Shown: positions 18,816 through 32,489 of the stretch, in pieces
Position numbering within the stretch: the first letter of the stretch is position 1
Layout: every line of letters begins with the position of its first letter
NCBI RefSeq assembly: GCF_024584785.1
Contig: NZ_CP074112.1
Coordinates: forward strand, 496,001-560,000
Direction: 5' to 3'
From: Idiomarina loihiensis
GTDB taxonomy: Bacteria; Pseudomonadota; Gammaproteobacteria; Enterobacterales; Alteromonadaceae
DNA: 64,000 bases
Made by a program: the position numbers and the translations under genes
Notes under the pieces: model-generated
What the model saw: the letters and a program-made list of their open reading frames with translations, nothing else
The model's database searches: none
What the model was told of the DNA's origin: nothing

Positions 18816-20187
18816 CTTGCCGTTATGGCAGATACTAGCAAGTGTTGCTGGTATCGCGGCGATTGGTATGTTGTTAGCTTGGCTCGTCTGGGTGCCGCGT
18901 TTGCGCACCCAGCTGCGGCATCAACAACAGCATGCGCAGCAGCAACTGGACTTTGCCCAGCAACAGTTGGCTCAACTGCAACAGCAGTTACAACAGCAAC
19001 AAAGTGATGCGGAGCAGCGGTTAGCCAAGGCTGAGCAACAGCGTGAGTTAGCTCAGCAACAGGCTCATACTGCGCAAGCTAAGCTGGCCGCCTTAACGGC
19101 CGAGTTGCAAGCAAAACTTGCTAGTGCAAAAGAAAAACAACAGCTGCTAGAAGACAGTGAAGAGCGCTTAAAACAGCAATTTGAGCGTTTGGCACAACAG
19201 ATTTTTGAGCAAAAATCTGAGCGTTTACAGCACACGAGTAAGCAAACGCTAGAAACGACTCTGGCACCTTTTAAGCAGCAACTTGAGGCTTTTAAAACTC
19301 AGGTGAGCCAGCAATACGCTGATGAAATAAAGCAACGTTCTGCGTTATCAGAGCAGGTGAACTCGTTGCGTGAACTCAATCAGCAGATGGCGGCCGAAGC
19401 TGAGGCCTTAACTAAAGCATTAAAAGGTGATGTAAAAACTCAGGGTAACTGGGGCGAGGTCGTGCTTGAACGTATACTTACCCAATCAGGTTTACGCGAA
19501 GGCCATGAGTATGAAACCCAAAGTCATTATCGTGATGACGATGGTAAAAGTTTTAAACCTGATGTGATTGTGCACTTACCTCATGCCAAAGACGTAGTGA
19601 TCGATTCAAAGGTCTCACTGGTTGCCTACGAGCGTTATTTTAACAGTGATGACGAGTTAGCCCGCGAACAGGCGCTGAACGAGCATGTCACGTCGCTACG
19701 AAATCACATTAAAGGCTTGGGTAAGAAGAATTATCAACAGTTAGATGGGGTTCGAACTCTTGATTACGTGTTGATGTTTATACCTATTGAACCTGCTTTT
19801 CTATTGGCTGTTGATAGAGATCCTGAGCTGATTCGACTGGCGCTAGACAACAATATTATGTTGGTAAGTCCAACCAATCTGTTGGTGGCATTAAGAACGG
19901 TCAACAATATTTGGCAATACGAGTATCAGAATCAAAATGCTCAGAAGATAGCTACAGATGCAGCAAAATTATACGACAAGTTTGTCGGTTTTATTGATGA
20001 TATGCAGCGAATTGAAGGTAGTTTAGATGCTCTTCGTAAGCATTACGATGGAGCTATGAACAAACTTTCTACGGGGCGTGGCAACTTAGTGGGTAGGGTT
20101 GAACAATTCCGTAAGATGGGAGTGCAAACCAGTAAGCAACTTGATCCTAAATTACTACAAAACGAAACTACCGACGATAATGAGTGA
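18808..20187 (+). CDS. rmuC: DNA recombination protein RmuC
   Basis: 459 residues. An N-terminal membrane anchor (residues about 3-28) is followed by a glutamine-rich coiled coil (about 35-210). The RmuC nuclease-like domain follows, with QGNWGEVVLERILTQSGLREG, FKPDVIVHLPHAKDVVIDSK and DYVLMFIPIEPAFLLA. The DSK and following acidic residues fit the PD-(D/E)xK-type fold proposed for the family. RmuC limits rearrangements at inverted repeats. It overlaps fumA by eight bases and ends at a terminator. Confidence 0.95.
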   Translation: MLNLPLWQILASVAGIAAIGMLLAWLVWVPRLRTQLRHQQQHAQQQLDFAQQQLAQLQQQLQQQQSDAEQRLAKAEQQRELAQQQAHTAQAKLAALTAELQAKLASAKEKQQLLEDSEERLKQQFERLAQQIFEQKSERLQHTSKQTLETTLAPFKQQLEAFKTQVSQQYADEIKQRSALSEQVNSLRELNQQMAAEAEALTKALKGDVKTQGNWGEVVLERILTQSGLREGHEYETQSHYRDDDGKSFKPDVIVHLPHAKDVVIDSKVSLVAYERYFNSDDELAREQALNEHVTSLRNHIKGLGKKNYQQLDGVRTLDYVLMFIPIEPAFLLAVDRDPELIRLALDNNIMLVSPTNLLVALRTVNNIWQYEYQNQNAQKIATDAAKLYDKFVGFIDDMQRIEGSLDALRKHYDGAMNKLSTGRGNLVGRVEQFRKMGVQTSKQLDPKLLQNETTDDNE

Positions 20188-20204
20188 TGGTTCTATTTGG
20201 ATGT

Positions 20205-20240
20205 ACAAAAAAGCCCGCTATAAGTAGCGGGCTTTTTATT
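20205..20240. terminator. Bidirectional terminator between rmuC and rimO
   Basis: AAGCCCGCTA and TAGCGGGCTT arms (20211-20220 and 20225-20234) around a four-base loop, with an A6 run on the left and a T5 run on the right. It serves rmuC and, read on the other strand, the convergent rimO. Confidence 0.92.
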
Positions 20241-20257
20241 TGTGACCGTATTAACGG

Positions 20258-21607
20258 TCAAACCAGAGAACCCCACAAATCGTACTCGTCTGCATGCTCA
20301 ATGAGCACCTCAACACGGTCGCCAGGTTGTACGTTGTGTTCGCCATTGAGGTAGACCAAACCATCAATTTCAGGGGCGTCTGCATAACTACGGCCAATAG
20401 CACCTTCGTTATCAACCTCATCAATCAAAACGGTTAAAGTACGACCAATTTTAGCCTGTAACCTAGCTGCACTGATTTCTTGCTGCACTTGCATAAAACG
20501 TTCATAACGCTCTTGCTTAATATGTTCTGGCACAGGGTCAGGTAGATCATTAGCTTTGGCGCCTTCGACATCAGAGTAGGTGAAACAGCCCACTCGATCC
20601 AACTGTGCATCGCGCAAAAATTGGAGTAGCTCTTCAAATTCTTCGTCAGTTTCACCCGGAAAGCCAACGATAAAAGTGCTACGAATGGTTAAGTCTGGGC
20701 AGATTTTTCGCCAGTTTTGAATACGTTCAAGCGTGCGTTCTGCTGAACCTGGGCGCTTCATTAAGCGTAAAATACGCTTATTGGCATGTTGTAACGGAAT
20801 ATCCAAGTAAGGCAAAATTTTGCCCGCCGCCATCAGTGGAATCACATCGTCTACAGAAGGGTAGGGGTAGACGTAGTGCAACCGTACCCAGATGCCGAGT
20901 TTACCAAGGGCTTCGCACAGAGCAAGCATGCTGGTTTTAACCGGTTGGCCATCCCAAAAACCGGTCTTATGTTTTACATCCACGCCGTAAGCACTGGTAT
21001 CTTGAGAGATCACCAGTAATTCTTTTACACCAGCATTTGCCAGTCGTTGGGCTTCGCTTAGTACATCACCGATAGGACGGCTGACTAAATCGCCACGCAT
21101 GGATGGGATGATGCAGAAAGTGCAGCGATGATTACAGCCTTCTGAAATTTTTAAATAGGCGTAATGACGGGGAGTTAGCTTAACTCCAGTATCTGGAACT
21201 AAGTTCTCAAACGGAACTCGCTCAGGTGTTGGCACGTATTTATGCACATGCCCCATCACTTCTTCATAAGCATGCGGGCCCGTAATAGCTAGCACGTTAG
21301 GATGAACTTCACGAATCTCGTCATCTTTGGCACCGAGGCATCCGGTGACAATTACTTTGCCATTTTCAGCCAAGGCTTCACCGATAGCATCTAACGATTC
21401 TTGTACGGCTGAATCGATAAAGCCACAGGTATTAACGATAACAAGGTTGGCATTATTATAGCTGTTAACGATATCGTAGCCTTCGGTACGCAGCTGCGTA
21501 AGAATGCGCTCTGAATCGACCAAGTTTTTTGGACAGCCTAGGCTAACAAAGCCAATTTTTGCGCCAATATCATTGGCTGTTTCAGGGGTAAAGGTTTCAA
21601 CACTCAT
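20258..21607 (-). CDS. rimO: Ribosomal protein S12 methylthiotransferase RimO
   Basis: 449 residues of the radical-SAM methylthiotransferase family, which methylthiolates an aspartate of S12. The UPF0004 domain begins [17 protein letters not shown], with cluster cysteines also in NTCGFID and TGCLGAKDD. The radical-SAM loop is [11 protein letters not shown]. The end is a TRAM domain. LGCPKN and CNHRC favour RimO over MiaB. I start it at the ATG at 21607; a TTG 15 bases upstream is in frame but not needed. Confidence 0.96.
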   Translation of the reverse strand: MSVETFTPETANDIGAKIGFVSLGCPKNLVDSERILTQLRTEGYDIVNSYNNANLVIVNTCGFIDSAVQESLDAIGEALAENGKVIVTGCLGAKDDEIREVHPNVLAITGPHAYEEVMGHVHKYVPTPERVPFENLVPDTGVKLTPRHYAYLKISEGCNHRCTFCIIPSMRGDLVSRPIGDVLSEAQRLANAGVKELLVISQDTSAYGVDVKHKTGFWDGQPVKTSMLALCEALGKLGIWVRLHYVYPYPSVDDVIPLMAAGKILPYLDIPLQHANKRILRLMKRPGSAERTLERIQNWRKICPDLTIRSTFIVGFPGETDEEFEELLQFLRDAQLDRVGCFTYSDVEGAKANDLPDPVPEHIKQERYERFMQVQQEISAARLQAKIGRTLTVLIDEVDNEGAIGRSYADAPEIDGLVYLNGEHNVQPGDRVEVLIEHADEYDLWGSLV

Positions 21608-21675
21608 GCCAACACTCTGCAATTTTCATAAAATAGCCGCAGATTATAGCACCCACGGCTATTTGTTGCCTATGG

Positions 21676-22440
21676 CTACGAACTGATCCGATTAAACTTA
21701 ATATGATCTACCCATAATGCAGTGGCACCACAGACTGCGACTGGAATCATGATTAAGTTAACTAGCGGAATGGTCGCTAAAAAAGCAACTAAACAGCCAA
21801 AAGACAGGCTTTTACCTTGGCGCGCACCCAGTTCTTGGCGCATTGCTTTGAAGCTTATCTTATGATTATCGAACGGGTAATCAGCGTATTGAATGGTCAT
21901 CATCCAACCACTAAACAAAAACCAAAGAACCTGACCAATAATAGGCACAAATAGTAGCAGTAAGCCAAAGGCTAATGCTCGAGGTATAAAATAAATGATT
22001 TTCTGAAACTCGCGACCAATAATGCGCGGGATATCTTTAATCATACCGCTAACGCCGCCATCGACAGGGACAATCCCGGTAAGTTTATATTCTACTTTTT
22101 CAGCCAACAGGCTGTTAAAAGGAGAGGCGATAATATTAGCGACACTGGTAAAGGTGAGAGCAAAAATCAAGACCACGCCAATCACGATGAGTGGCCATAG
22201 TAAAATTTCTAACCAACGTAACCATTCGGGTAGCCAAGCCACCAATTGCGTAACACCGATACTGGTGTAGTGAAAGGTAGCGTAAATGGCCACAGAAAAT
22301 AAGAGAATGTTAATGATTAGAGGAATAAGCACATAACGTCTTACTCCCGGCTGAAAAGCTAATTCAAATCCGCGCGCCACGTAGCTGGCACCAAAATCGC
22401 TGTAGGCAGTCATTCTTGATCCTTGAGTTGAATTATCCAT
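21676..22440 (-). CDS. cysZ: Sulfate transporter CysZ
   Basis: 254 residues with long hydrophobic segments. CysZ features are RGFELAFQPGVRRYVLIPL near the start, FTSVANIIASPFNSLLAEKVE, and YADYPFDNHKISFKAMRQEL in the second half. It mediates sulfate uptake for cysteine synthesis in enteric relatives. It is divergent from smc, with zipA and ligA beyond, the neighbourhood seen around E. coli cysZ-zipA-ligA. A second in-frame ATG at residue 10 (MTAYSDFGASYV) is a plausible alternative start. Confidence 0.94.
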   Translation of the reverse strand: MDNSTQGSRMTAYSDFGASYVARGFELAFQPGVRRYVLIPLIINILLFSVAIYATFHYTSIGVTQLVAWLPEWLRWLEILLWPLIVIGVVLIFALTFTSVANIIASPFNSLLAEKVEYKLTGIVPVDGGVSGMIKDIPRIIGREFQKIIYFIPRALAFGLLLLFVPIIGQVLWFLFSGWMMTIQYADYPFDNHKISFKAMRQELGARQGKSLSFGCLVAFLATIPLVNLIMIPVAVCGATALWVDHIKFNRISS

Positions 22441-22610
22441 TGCAGTATATCTTGCCCAATGGCCGTTCTATAGGTCAAATTGTAAGGGTAAGTTACAAGC
22501 TTGAAAATAAGTAAATAGATTACAAATAACAGGAATATTTGCTAAGGTTTTGCTTGTATCTTTAACGGGGCCATGTGCACTTGTATGAGCTCACAATATA
22601 ACGACAATAA

Positions 22611-25600
22611 ATGCGCTTAAAATACATAAAACTCGTTGGTTTTAAATCTTTTGTTGATGCCACTAAAGTTCCTTTCCCACACCAGATGACTTGTGTGGTT
22701 GGCCCTAATGGTTGTGGCAAATCAAATGTCATCGATGCGGTGCGTTGGGTGCTGGGCGAGAGTTCGGCCAAAAATTTGCGTGGCGATGCCATGACGGATG
22801 TCATTTTTAATGGCTCAACGGCACGTAAACCCGTATCACAGGCTAGCGTTGAGTTGGTGTTTGATAATAGCGCCGGACGGATGCAAGGAGAATATGCAAA
22901 TTACGCCGAGATTTCTGTTAAACGTCTAGTGACTCGCGATGGCCGCTCTGATTATTTTTTAAATGGGAGCAAATGTCGCCGTCGTGATATCACTGATTTA
23001 TTTCTTGGTACCGGTTTAGGTCCGCGTAGTTACGCGATTATTGAACAGGGCATGATTTCGCGCCTGATTGAGTCTAAGCCGCAAGAATTACGTGTTTTTC
23101 TTGAAGAAGCCGCCGGTATCTCTAAGTACAAAGAACGGCGTCGAGAGACTGAAACGCGCATGCAGCATACTCGCGACAATTTAGATCGCTTAAACGATGT
23201 CCGTGAAGAACTGGGCAGTCAATTAGACAAACTGCAACGACAAGCCGCAGCAGCCCGCCGTTATAAAGAACTTAAACAGCAAGAACGACGTTATAAAAGT
23301 GAGCTACAAGCATTACGTTGGTTAGCAACGGAGCGTCAAGCCGAACAGTTGCGTCTACAACAAGCTGAACAAACCACAGAATTAGAGCGCTGGCTAACTG
23401 AGCAACGAGGTAGTGAGCGAGGCAGTACTGAGTTACGCGAGCAAACGGCACAGAGTAAACAGCAGTTAGAACAGGTACAACATCAGTTTTATCAACTAGG
23501 CAATGAGGTAACTAGGCTCGAGCATCAGTTGCAACATCACCAGTTACAACGACAGCAGCGACAACGTCAGCAACAACAGCTACAACAAGAATTAACGCAA
23601 CTGTCAGAAACGCTGGCGCAAGATAACGATCAACATCAGGTATTGGCCGCGCAATTACTTGAACTTGAACCTGAGCAAGCGCTAACTGACGAACAAGTGG
23701 TTGAAGCTCAGCTCCGATTTGAACAACATGAAGAAGCTTGGTTAGCTTGGCAAGATGATTATCAAGCAGCATTGAATCAGGCGCAGCACCAGCTGCAGCA
23801 ACAACAGCAATTACATTTGCAACACGAACGCCAACGAGACCAAGTAGCTAAGTGTGCAGAAGCGATTGATGCTAATCAGCAGCAACAACAGCAACTGCTA
23901 GCTGAACTTGAGCACTATAACCTAGCCGCTACGGATCAACAGCGACAGCAGTTACAGCAGCAGATTAATGCAGCACAACAACAGGTTGCAGCATTATCAG
24001 AACAACTGAATGTGCACCAACAACAGTTTGAGCAAGTTGAACAGCAACGCCAGCAGCAGCAAACTCAGCAGCAACAAAACTTAGGCCTGCAAAGTGCCTT
24101 GCAACAAGCCCTCAAACAAGGCACGCATGAAGCGACCACCATGGACGTGCAACATTGGTTGCAGCAGCACCAATGCCCAGTGTTGGGGCAAGTGCAACAA
24201 TTACTGAAGGTTGAACAGAGCTGGCAGTTAGCGCTAGAACAACTGGTACAGCCCTGGCTGGGGGCATGGGTCATCACGCAGCCGTTGCCAGAGTGGCCTC
24301 TCTTAGCTGGTGCTCAAGTGGTACAGTTACAAGTAAAGCAGCCCCCAAAGGGGAGTGTGGCAGCGCTAGTAAGCGGACCTTTGCAACAATGGAGCTGGTT
24401 GCATTGCATTGCTGCCGTTGATGATGCGGCACAGGCGCAACAGTTGCTACAGCAAAACCAGTGGCTAGGTGCTATCAATCAAGCTGGGCAACTATGGTTA
24501 GCTGGAGGGTATCAAGCCAGCACAATGGATGCTGCTGCTAGTAAGCTCTTGCAGCAGCAACAGTTATTGCAGGTAGAAGCAGATCTAACTCGATTACAAC
24601 AGCAGTTACAAGATTCCAGCCTTCGTAAACAGCAACTTCAGCAGGAGTTAAAGCTCCGGCATCAGGAATTGGATCAGGCCAAACAGACTTTGCACCTCTA
24701 TCAAGCGGATTTACGTTCGATAGACGAGCGTTTTCAATGGCAACAACATCAGCAGCAGCAATTAGAGCAACGTCTACAGCAAGCCAAACAGCAGCACCAA
24801 CAGTTGCTACAACAGCTCGTTACCGGCCAGCAGCAACAGCAGCAATTAGCTGAGCAGTGTGAGCAAGCAACGGAGCAGTTGCAGCCACTTGATGAGCAGC
24901 ATTGGTTAACGCAACGCAATCACTTGCAACAACAACGTCAGCATTTACGTGAGGCATTAACAGCCCTACAACAAAGGCAAATGACGCAAGCAAGTGAGGT
25001 ACAACAACTGCGCCAACAATTAACGCATTATCAGCAGTTAGCTCAACGAGCACGACAGCAACAGCAACATCTCCAAGCGCAGTTACAGCAATTGAAGCAC
25101 CCAGAACAGGATGACGATACTGACGTAGAAGTGTTAGCGCTAACGTTAGAAGAAACCTTAGCGCAACGCGAGTTGATTGACGAGCAACGACGCGACTTAG
25201 CTAATAAAGTGCATGAATACGAAGAGCAATTACGCCAGTTGACCAGCGGTGCTCAAGGAGTGCAGGCAAAGATTGAGCAAGCAAGGATGCGAGTACAAAG
25301 CACGCAAATGGAGCTAGCTGCAGTGCAAGAGCGTAGTCGCAGTATTTTAGCTGTATTAGCTGACCTGCAACAGTCACTTAAACCTATTCTTGAGGGGTTA
25401 GCTGAGGATGCTAACGAAACCGAGTGGCAAAGTAAGTTGGAACGCATCCAGCAGGCTATCAGTCGCTTAGGTGCAATTAACTTGGCAGCTATCGAAGAAG
25501 CTGAGACACTAGCTGAGCGTAAGCAGTATTTGGATCAGCAGAATGATGACTTAGCGGCATCATTAGCAACGCTCGAGGGAGCTATTCGAACCATAGATAA

Positions 25601-26081
25601 AGAAACCCGACAACGATTTAAGGCAACCTATGATGCCGTGAATCATGGCTTACAAGAGCTGTTCCCAAAAGTGTTTGGCGGCGGGAATGCGTATCTTGAA
25701 CTTACTGATGATGATTTACTTGAAACCGGAGTGACTATTATGGCGCGTCCCCCCGGTAAGAAAAATAGTACAATTCACCTGCTTTCTGGTGGTGAAAAGG
25801 CGTTAACAGCTTTATCATTAGTGTTTGCCATTTTTAGACTAAATCCAGCGCCATTTTGCTTGTTGGATGAAGTTGATGCACCTTTGGATGACGCCAACGT
25901 GGGACGCTTTTGTCGGTTGGTAGAAGAAATGTCGCAAAGTGTGCAGTTTATTTATATCAGTCATAATAAAGTCGCGATGGAAATGGCCTCGCATCTTGCC
26001 GGTGTTACCATGCAAGAACCCGGCGTATCGCGCTTAGTTGCTGTAGATATTGAACAAGCTGTAGCATTAACAGAGGCTTAG
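22611..26081 (+). CDS. smc: Chromosome segregation ATPase SMC
   Basis: 1156 residues with full SMC architecture. The Walker A GPNGCGKS is at residues 31-38. Two long coiled coils flank a hinge around residues 500-650. The C-terminal signature LLSGGEKALTAL sits around S1059 and the Walker B LLDEVDAPLDD around D1086. The coiled coils are unusually rich in glutamine, with runs of Q and QQ-R repeats, although the frame is unbroken. SMC condenses and segregates chromosomes with ScpAB, not present here. No strong ribosome site precedes the ATG. It is probably co-transcribed with zipA and ligA. Confidence 0.97.
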   Translation: MRLKYIKLVGFKSFVDATKVPFPHQMTCVVGPNGCGKSNVIDAVRWVLGESSAKNLRGDAMTDVIFNGSTARKPVSQASVELVFDNSAGRMQGEYANYAEISVKRLVTRDGRSDYFLNGSKCRRRDITDLFLGTGLGPRSYAIIEQGMISRLIESKPQELRVFLEEAAGISKYKERRRETETRMQHTRDNLDRLNDVREELGSQLDKLQRQAAAARRYKELKQQERRYKSELQALRWLATERQAEQLRLQQAEQTTELERWLTEQRGSERGSTELREQTAQSKQQLEQVQHQFYQLGNEVTRLEHQLQHHQLQRQQRQRQQQQLQQELTQLSETLAQDNDQHQVLAAQLLELEPEQALTDEQVVEAQLRFEQHEEAWLAWQDDYQAALNQAQHQLQQQQQLHLQHERQRDQVAKCAEAIDANQQQQQQLLAELEHYNLAATDQQRQQLQQQINAAQQQVAALSEQLNVHQQQFEQVEQQRQQQQTQQQQNLGLQSALQQALKQGTHEATTMDVQHWLQQHQCPVLGQVQQLLKVEQSWQLALEQLVQPWLGAWVITQPLPEWPLLAGAQVVQLQVKQPPKGSVAALVSGPLQQWSWLHCIAAVDDAAQAQQLLQQNQWLGAINQAGQLWLAGGYQASTMDAAASKLLQQQQLLQVEADLTRLQQQLQDSSLRKQQLQQELKLRHQELDQAKQTLHLYQADLRSIDERFQWQQHQQQQLEQRLQQAKQQHQQLLQQLVTGQQQQQQLAEQCEQATEQLQPLDEQHWLTQRNHLQQQRQHLREALTALQQRQMTQASEVQQLRQQLTHYQQLAQRARQQQQHLQAQLQQLKHPEQDDDTDVEVLALTLEETLAQRELIDEQRRDLANKVHEYEEQLRQLTSGAQGVQAKIEQARMRVQSTQMELAAVQERSRSILAVLADLQQSLKPILEGLAEDANETEWQSKLERIQQAISRLGAINLAAIEEAETLAERKQYLDQQNDDLAASLATLEGAIRTIDKETRQRFKATYDAVNHGLQELFPKVFGGGNAYLELTDDDLLETGVTIMARPPGKKNSTIHLLSGGEKALTALSLVFAIFRLNPAPFCLLDEVDAPLDDANVGRFCRLVEEMSQSVQFIYISHNKVAMEMASHLAGVTMQEPGVSRLVAVDIEQAVALTEA

Positions 26082-26150
26082 AGTACGATCCAATGCACCT
26101 GAGTGCGAGCAACATACAACAGGAATATCGACATAAATGAGTCACATGTT

Positions 26151-27161
26151 ATGAATACAGTGCTGATTATTGGTGGTTCGTTATTAATTATTGCCATTAT
26201 TGCTCATGGTATGTGGACCATTCGCAAGAATGAAAAACGCCAGCGTGAGCAAGTAGATGCTATTGCCAACAAACGGCGACAGGTGGATTCAGGGGGCTTT
26301 GATGATGATGGCGTAGGAGCGGTTCGGGTTATTGCTAGTGCTAACATGAGCAAGACTACTGCGCCAACAAGCGGCGCCAAAGCGCACCCCAGCGAAGCTA
26401 ATAAACCAGCTCAAACCAATGAAACCACGCCGACTGTAACTCAGTCAGCAGCCGTGGTAGCGACGGCTGCCGAGGATGCGGCTATCCCTGCGGTGGCGTC
26501 CGATACCTCGGCAATTCGTGCTACGGATGATGGATTACCTGACGAGCTGCCTTTGGCGCCGATTCGGCCTGAACATGATGATTTGTTTGCGCGAGGTCAA
26601 CAGCCAGCGAGCTCGGTTGCGGACCAAGCAACAGCTGCGGTTAAAAAATCCCGAGATTCAGCGCCGGCCGAAACACCGCAAAGTATGGAACTACCGTTAC
26701 AACATAGTGAGCAGGAGCCGGTCCTAACTGAAGAACCAGAAGAAGTTATTGTGCTGCATGTGGTCGGTCATATTGAAGGCAGCGTGTTGTTGCAACAAAT
26801 GACCGAGCTTGGATTTAAATATGGAGATTTTGATATTTTCCATCGGCACGTAGATACTGCTGGTACTGGCCCTGTGCTGTTTAGTTTGGCTAATATGTAT
26901 AATCCCGGCACGTTTAACATAGACACCATAGAAACCTTTACCACAGGCGGGGTTGCCCTGTTCTTAGCGTTGCCGATAAAGAGTAATTCGATGACGGCCT
27001 TTACCATGATGCATAACGCCGCAGTCAAATTGGCAGCTGCTATCGATCAAGGCCAAGTGTTAGACGAGCACCGTAATCCGCTCACTCGTCAAGCGACACA
27101 GCACATTCATCAGCGCATTCGAGAGTTTGAACGCAAGCGCCTGATAAGTGGTAAAGCTTAA
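26151..27161 (+). CDS. zipA: Cell division protein ZipA
   Basis: About 336 residues. An N-terminal membrane anchor (MNTVLIIGGSLLIIAIIAHG) is followed by a charged patch, a long Pro/Ala/Thr-rich low-complexity linker, and a C-terminal FtsZ-binding domain from about residue 200 (VIVLHVVGHIEGSVLLQQM, FDIFHRHVDTAGTGPVLFSL). ZipA tethers FtsZ to the inner membrane. The ATG at 26151 gives the anchor at the very N-terminus as expected. A GTG at 26103 would add 16 unlikely residues. It sits between smc and ligA, a conserved order. Confidence 0.95.
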   Translation: MNTVLIIGGSLLIIAIIAHGMWTIRKNEKRQREQVDAIANKRRQVDSGGFDDDGVGAVRVIASANMSKTTAPTSGAKAHPSEANKPAQTNETTPTVTQSAAVVATAAEDAAIPAVASDTSAIRATDDGLPDELPLAPIRPEHDDLFARGQQPASSVADQATAAVKKSRDSAPAETPQSMELPLQHSEQEPVLTEEPEEVIVLHVVGHIEGSVLLQQMTELGFKYGDFDIFHRHVDTAGTGPVLFSLANMYNPGTFNIDTIETFTTGGVALFLALPIKSNSMTAFTMMHNAAVKLAAAIDQGQVLDEHRNPLTRQATQHIHQRIREFERKRLISGKA

Positions 27162-27184
27162 GCAAAATCAGACCAAGACAGTGA

Positions 27185-30861
<3,677 letters not shown>

Positions 30862-30905
30862 CTTGTAGTTATTTCCATTGTTAATGCAAATTGCAGTTTA
30901 CGGTA

Positions 30906-31649
30906 TTAAAAGTTGTCTTTCCAGCGCCTTAATCGAGCAAATTCTGCGACCGACTGAGCTCGCAGAAATGGATTGATTTCCAATTCTTTCCCTAGTTGGC
31001 TTGGTAAGCTGCTTAATCCTTGCTGGCGTTGCTGTTTAACCCATCGCTGGTGCATGAGCACTGCTTGATTATCTGGTTCAGCTGCTCGCGCGAAGCGCAA
31101 ATTTGCCTCGGTGTATTCATGTGCACAATAGACGTTGGTACTAGCTGGTAGTTCAGCTAAAGACTGTAAAGATTGCTGAAATTGCTCAGCGGTACCTTCG
31201 AACATGCGTCCGCAACCAGCTGAAAAAAGGGTATCACCGCAGAATAAGTGACCTAGAGTGTAAAAGCATAGGTGATCTAACGTATGGCCAGGTGTGGCAA
31301 AGACTTGCCACTGGTTATCAAGCTCAGGGAGACGGAAGAGCTGACCATCATGCAAAGGATCGGTAATGCAGGCAATGGGTGTGGTTAAAGGTGCTGCCAT
31401 GGCTGGATCTGGGCCGAAGACTGGGATGGGCTGTCGCGGATAAGCCTCCAGCAAAGCTGCGATGCCATCGGTATGATCCCAATGATGATGGGTGATTAAT
31501 ATGGCTGCCAATGCCACTTGTTGTTCTGCAAGCCACGCAAGGACAGGCTCAGCGTCACCAGGGTCAACAATAACCGCAGCCGACCCCACCCGTGCTTGAA
31601 TAGCCCAAATATAGTTATCATTAAAGGCTGGGATAGCTGAAACTAACAT
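30906..31649 (-). CDS. gloB: Hydroxyacylglutathione hydrolase (glyoxalase II)
   Basis: 247 residues of the metallo-beta-lactamase fold. The dinuclear metal motif THHHWDHTDG is followed by TPGHTLDHLCFY, CGDTLFSAGCGRMFEG and YCAHEYTEANLRFA, all glyoxalase II signatures. It hydrolyses S-lactoylglutathione to lactate and glutathione, completing methylglyoxal detoxification. It is divergent from a methyltransferase gene, with mltD downstream. Confidence 0.95.
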   Translation of the reverse strand: MLVSAIPAFNDNYIWAIQARVGSAAVIVDPGDAEPVLAWLAEQQVALAAILITHHHWDHTDGIAALLEAYPRQPIPVFGPDPAMAAPLTTPIACITDPLHDGQLFRLPELDNQWQVFATPGHTLDHLCFYTLGHLFCGDTLFSAGCGRMFEGTAEQFQQSLQSLAELPASTNVYCAHEYTEANLRFARAAEPDNQAVLMHQRWVKQQRQQGLSSLPSQLGKELEINPFLRAQSVAEFARLRRWKDNF

Positions 31650-31761
31650 AAAGAATCTCCATCAGGTAAGTCGCATAAGATTACGCTTTCACCAGATTAT
31701 CGCTTGAATAACTGTTTGATTAAAGTCTACTCTGAATGGAGCCTAACTTAGGAGTATCAAT

Positions 31762-32487
31762 ATGTGGTTTGAACCGGCGTTGCGACCTGATATCGCAGCA
31801 GGCCCGACTGATTGGCAGCAGCTTGTGCATGGCATTTGGCTGCGCGAACAAATCGAACAGCAACTAGATCCTCATTTGACCAAAATGTTTGGTTACCATT
31901 TTGTTCGTGTCGGCCAGTTAGCGCAGCAATTACAACTGACCCAAATACGCATCGGACACGAACTCCAAGCCGCTAAACAGTTGCCAGCAGAAGTGCTGGC
32001 TGACACCAATCATTGGCCTTTTGCCGAACATAGTCTGGATGCCATTCTCATGGTTGCAGAGCTTGAATTTGAGCGTGATCCGCATCAAGTACTGCGAGAG
32101 ATGAGTCGTAGTTTAATTGCAGATGGGTATCTGATATTGGTAGGGTTCAATCCTTTTAGTCCCGCATTATTGCCAGGTCTTTGGCCTGGGCGAGGTGATC
32201 GTTTTCCGTGGTGTGGACGTTATTTTAGCAAAGCGCGAATTAATGACTGGCTTGCGCTGTTAAACTTTGAAATAATCACCAGCGAGTATTTTGTTCCAAG
32301 TTTATTTATTGAGCGTTTAAACCCAGCTAACAGTGTCTTGCAGCGTCTTTATCAGTGGTTTCCGCAACTGGGTAGCATGTATCTGGTGGTGGCGCGTAAG
32401 CGTGAAATGCCGTTGACGCTAACCCGCCAACGGGCACCCTTAAAAGCGAAACTGAAGCAGATGCCAGTGGCAAATAGAGTGGAGTAG
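31762..32487 (+). CDS. Class I SAM-dependent methyltransferase-like protein (YafS-like)
   Basis: 241 residues related to Methyltransf_11 proteins. It shows WPFAEHSLDAILMVAELEFERDP and EMSRSLIADGYLILVGFNP, the post-I to motif III region. The glycine-rich SAM motif I is not canonical (FVRVGQLAQQL where ExGxGxG is expected), so SAM binding is uncertain. E. coli yafS occupies the same place beside gloB and rnhA. Substrate unknown. The stop is two bases before the next gene, so translation is probably coupled. Confidence 0.8.
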   Translation: MWFEPALRPDIAAGPTDWQQLVHGIWLREQIEQQLDPHLTKMFGYHFVRVGQLAQQLQLTQIRIGHELQAAKQLPAEVLADTNHWPFAEHSLDAILMVAELEFERDPHQVLREMSRSLIADGYLILVGFNPFSPALLPGLWPGRGDRFPWCGRYFSKARINDWLALLNFEIITSEYFVPSLFIERLNPANSVLQRLYQWFPQLGSMYLVVARKREMPLTLTRQRAPLKAKLKQMPVANRVE

Positions 32488-32489
32488 TA

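Noticed and set aside
23512-25053. Open frames on the minus strand opposite smc
   Set aside because: They are by-products of CAA/CAG-rich codon use, with no ribosome sites and low-complexity Cys/Val/Ala products.
22611-26081. SMC glutamine runs as an assembly or sequencing artefact
   Set aside because: The frame is continuous over 1156 codons, with all head motifs and the hinge in place.
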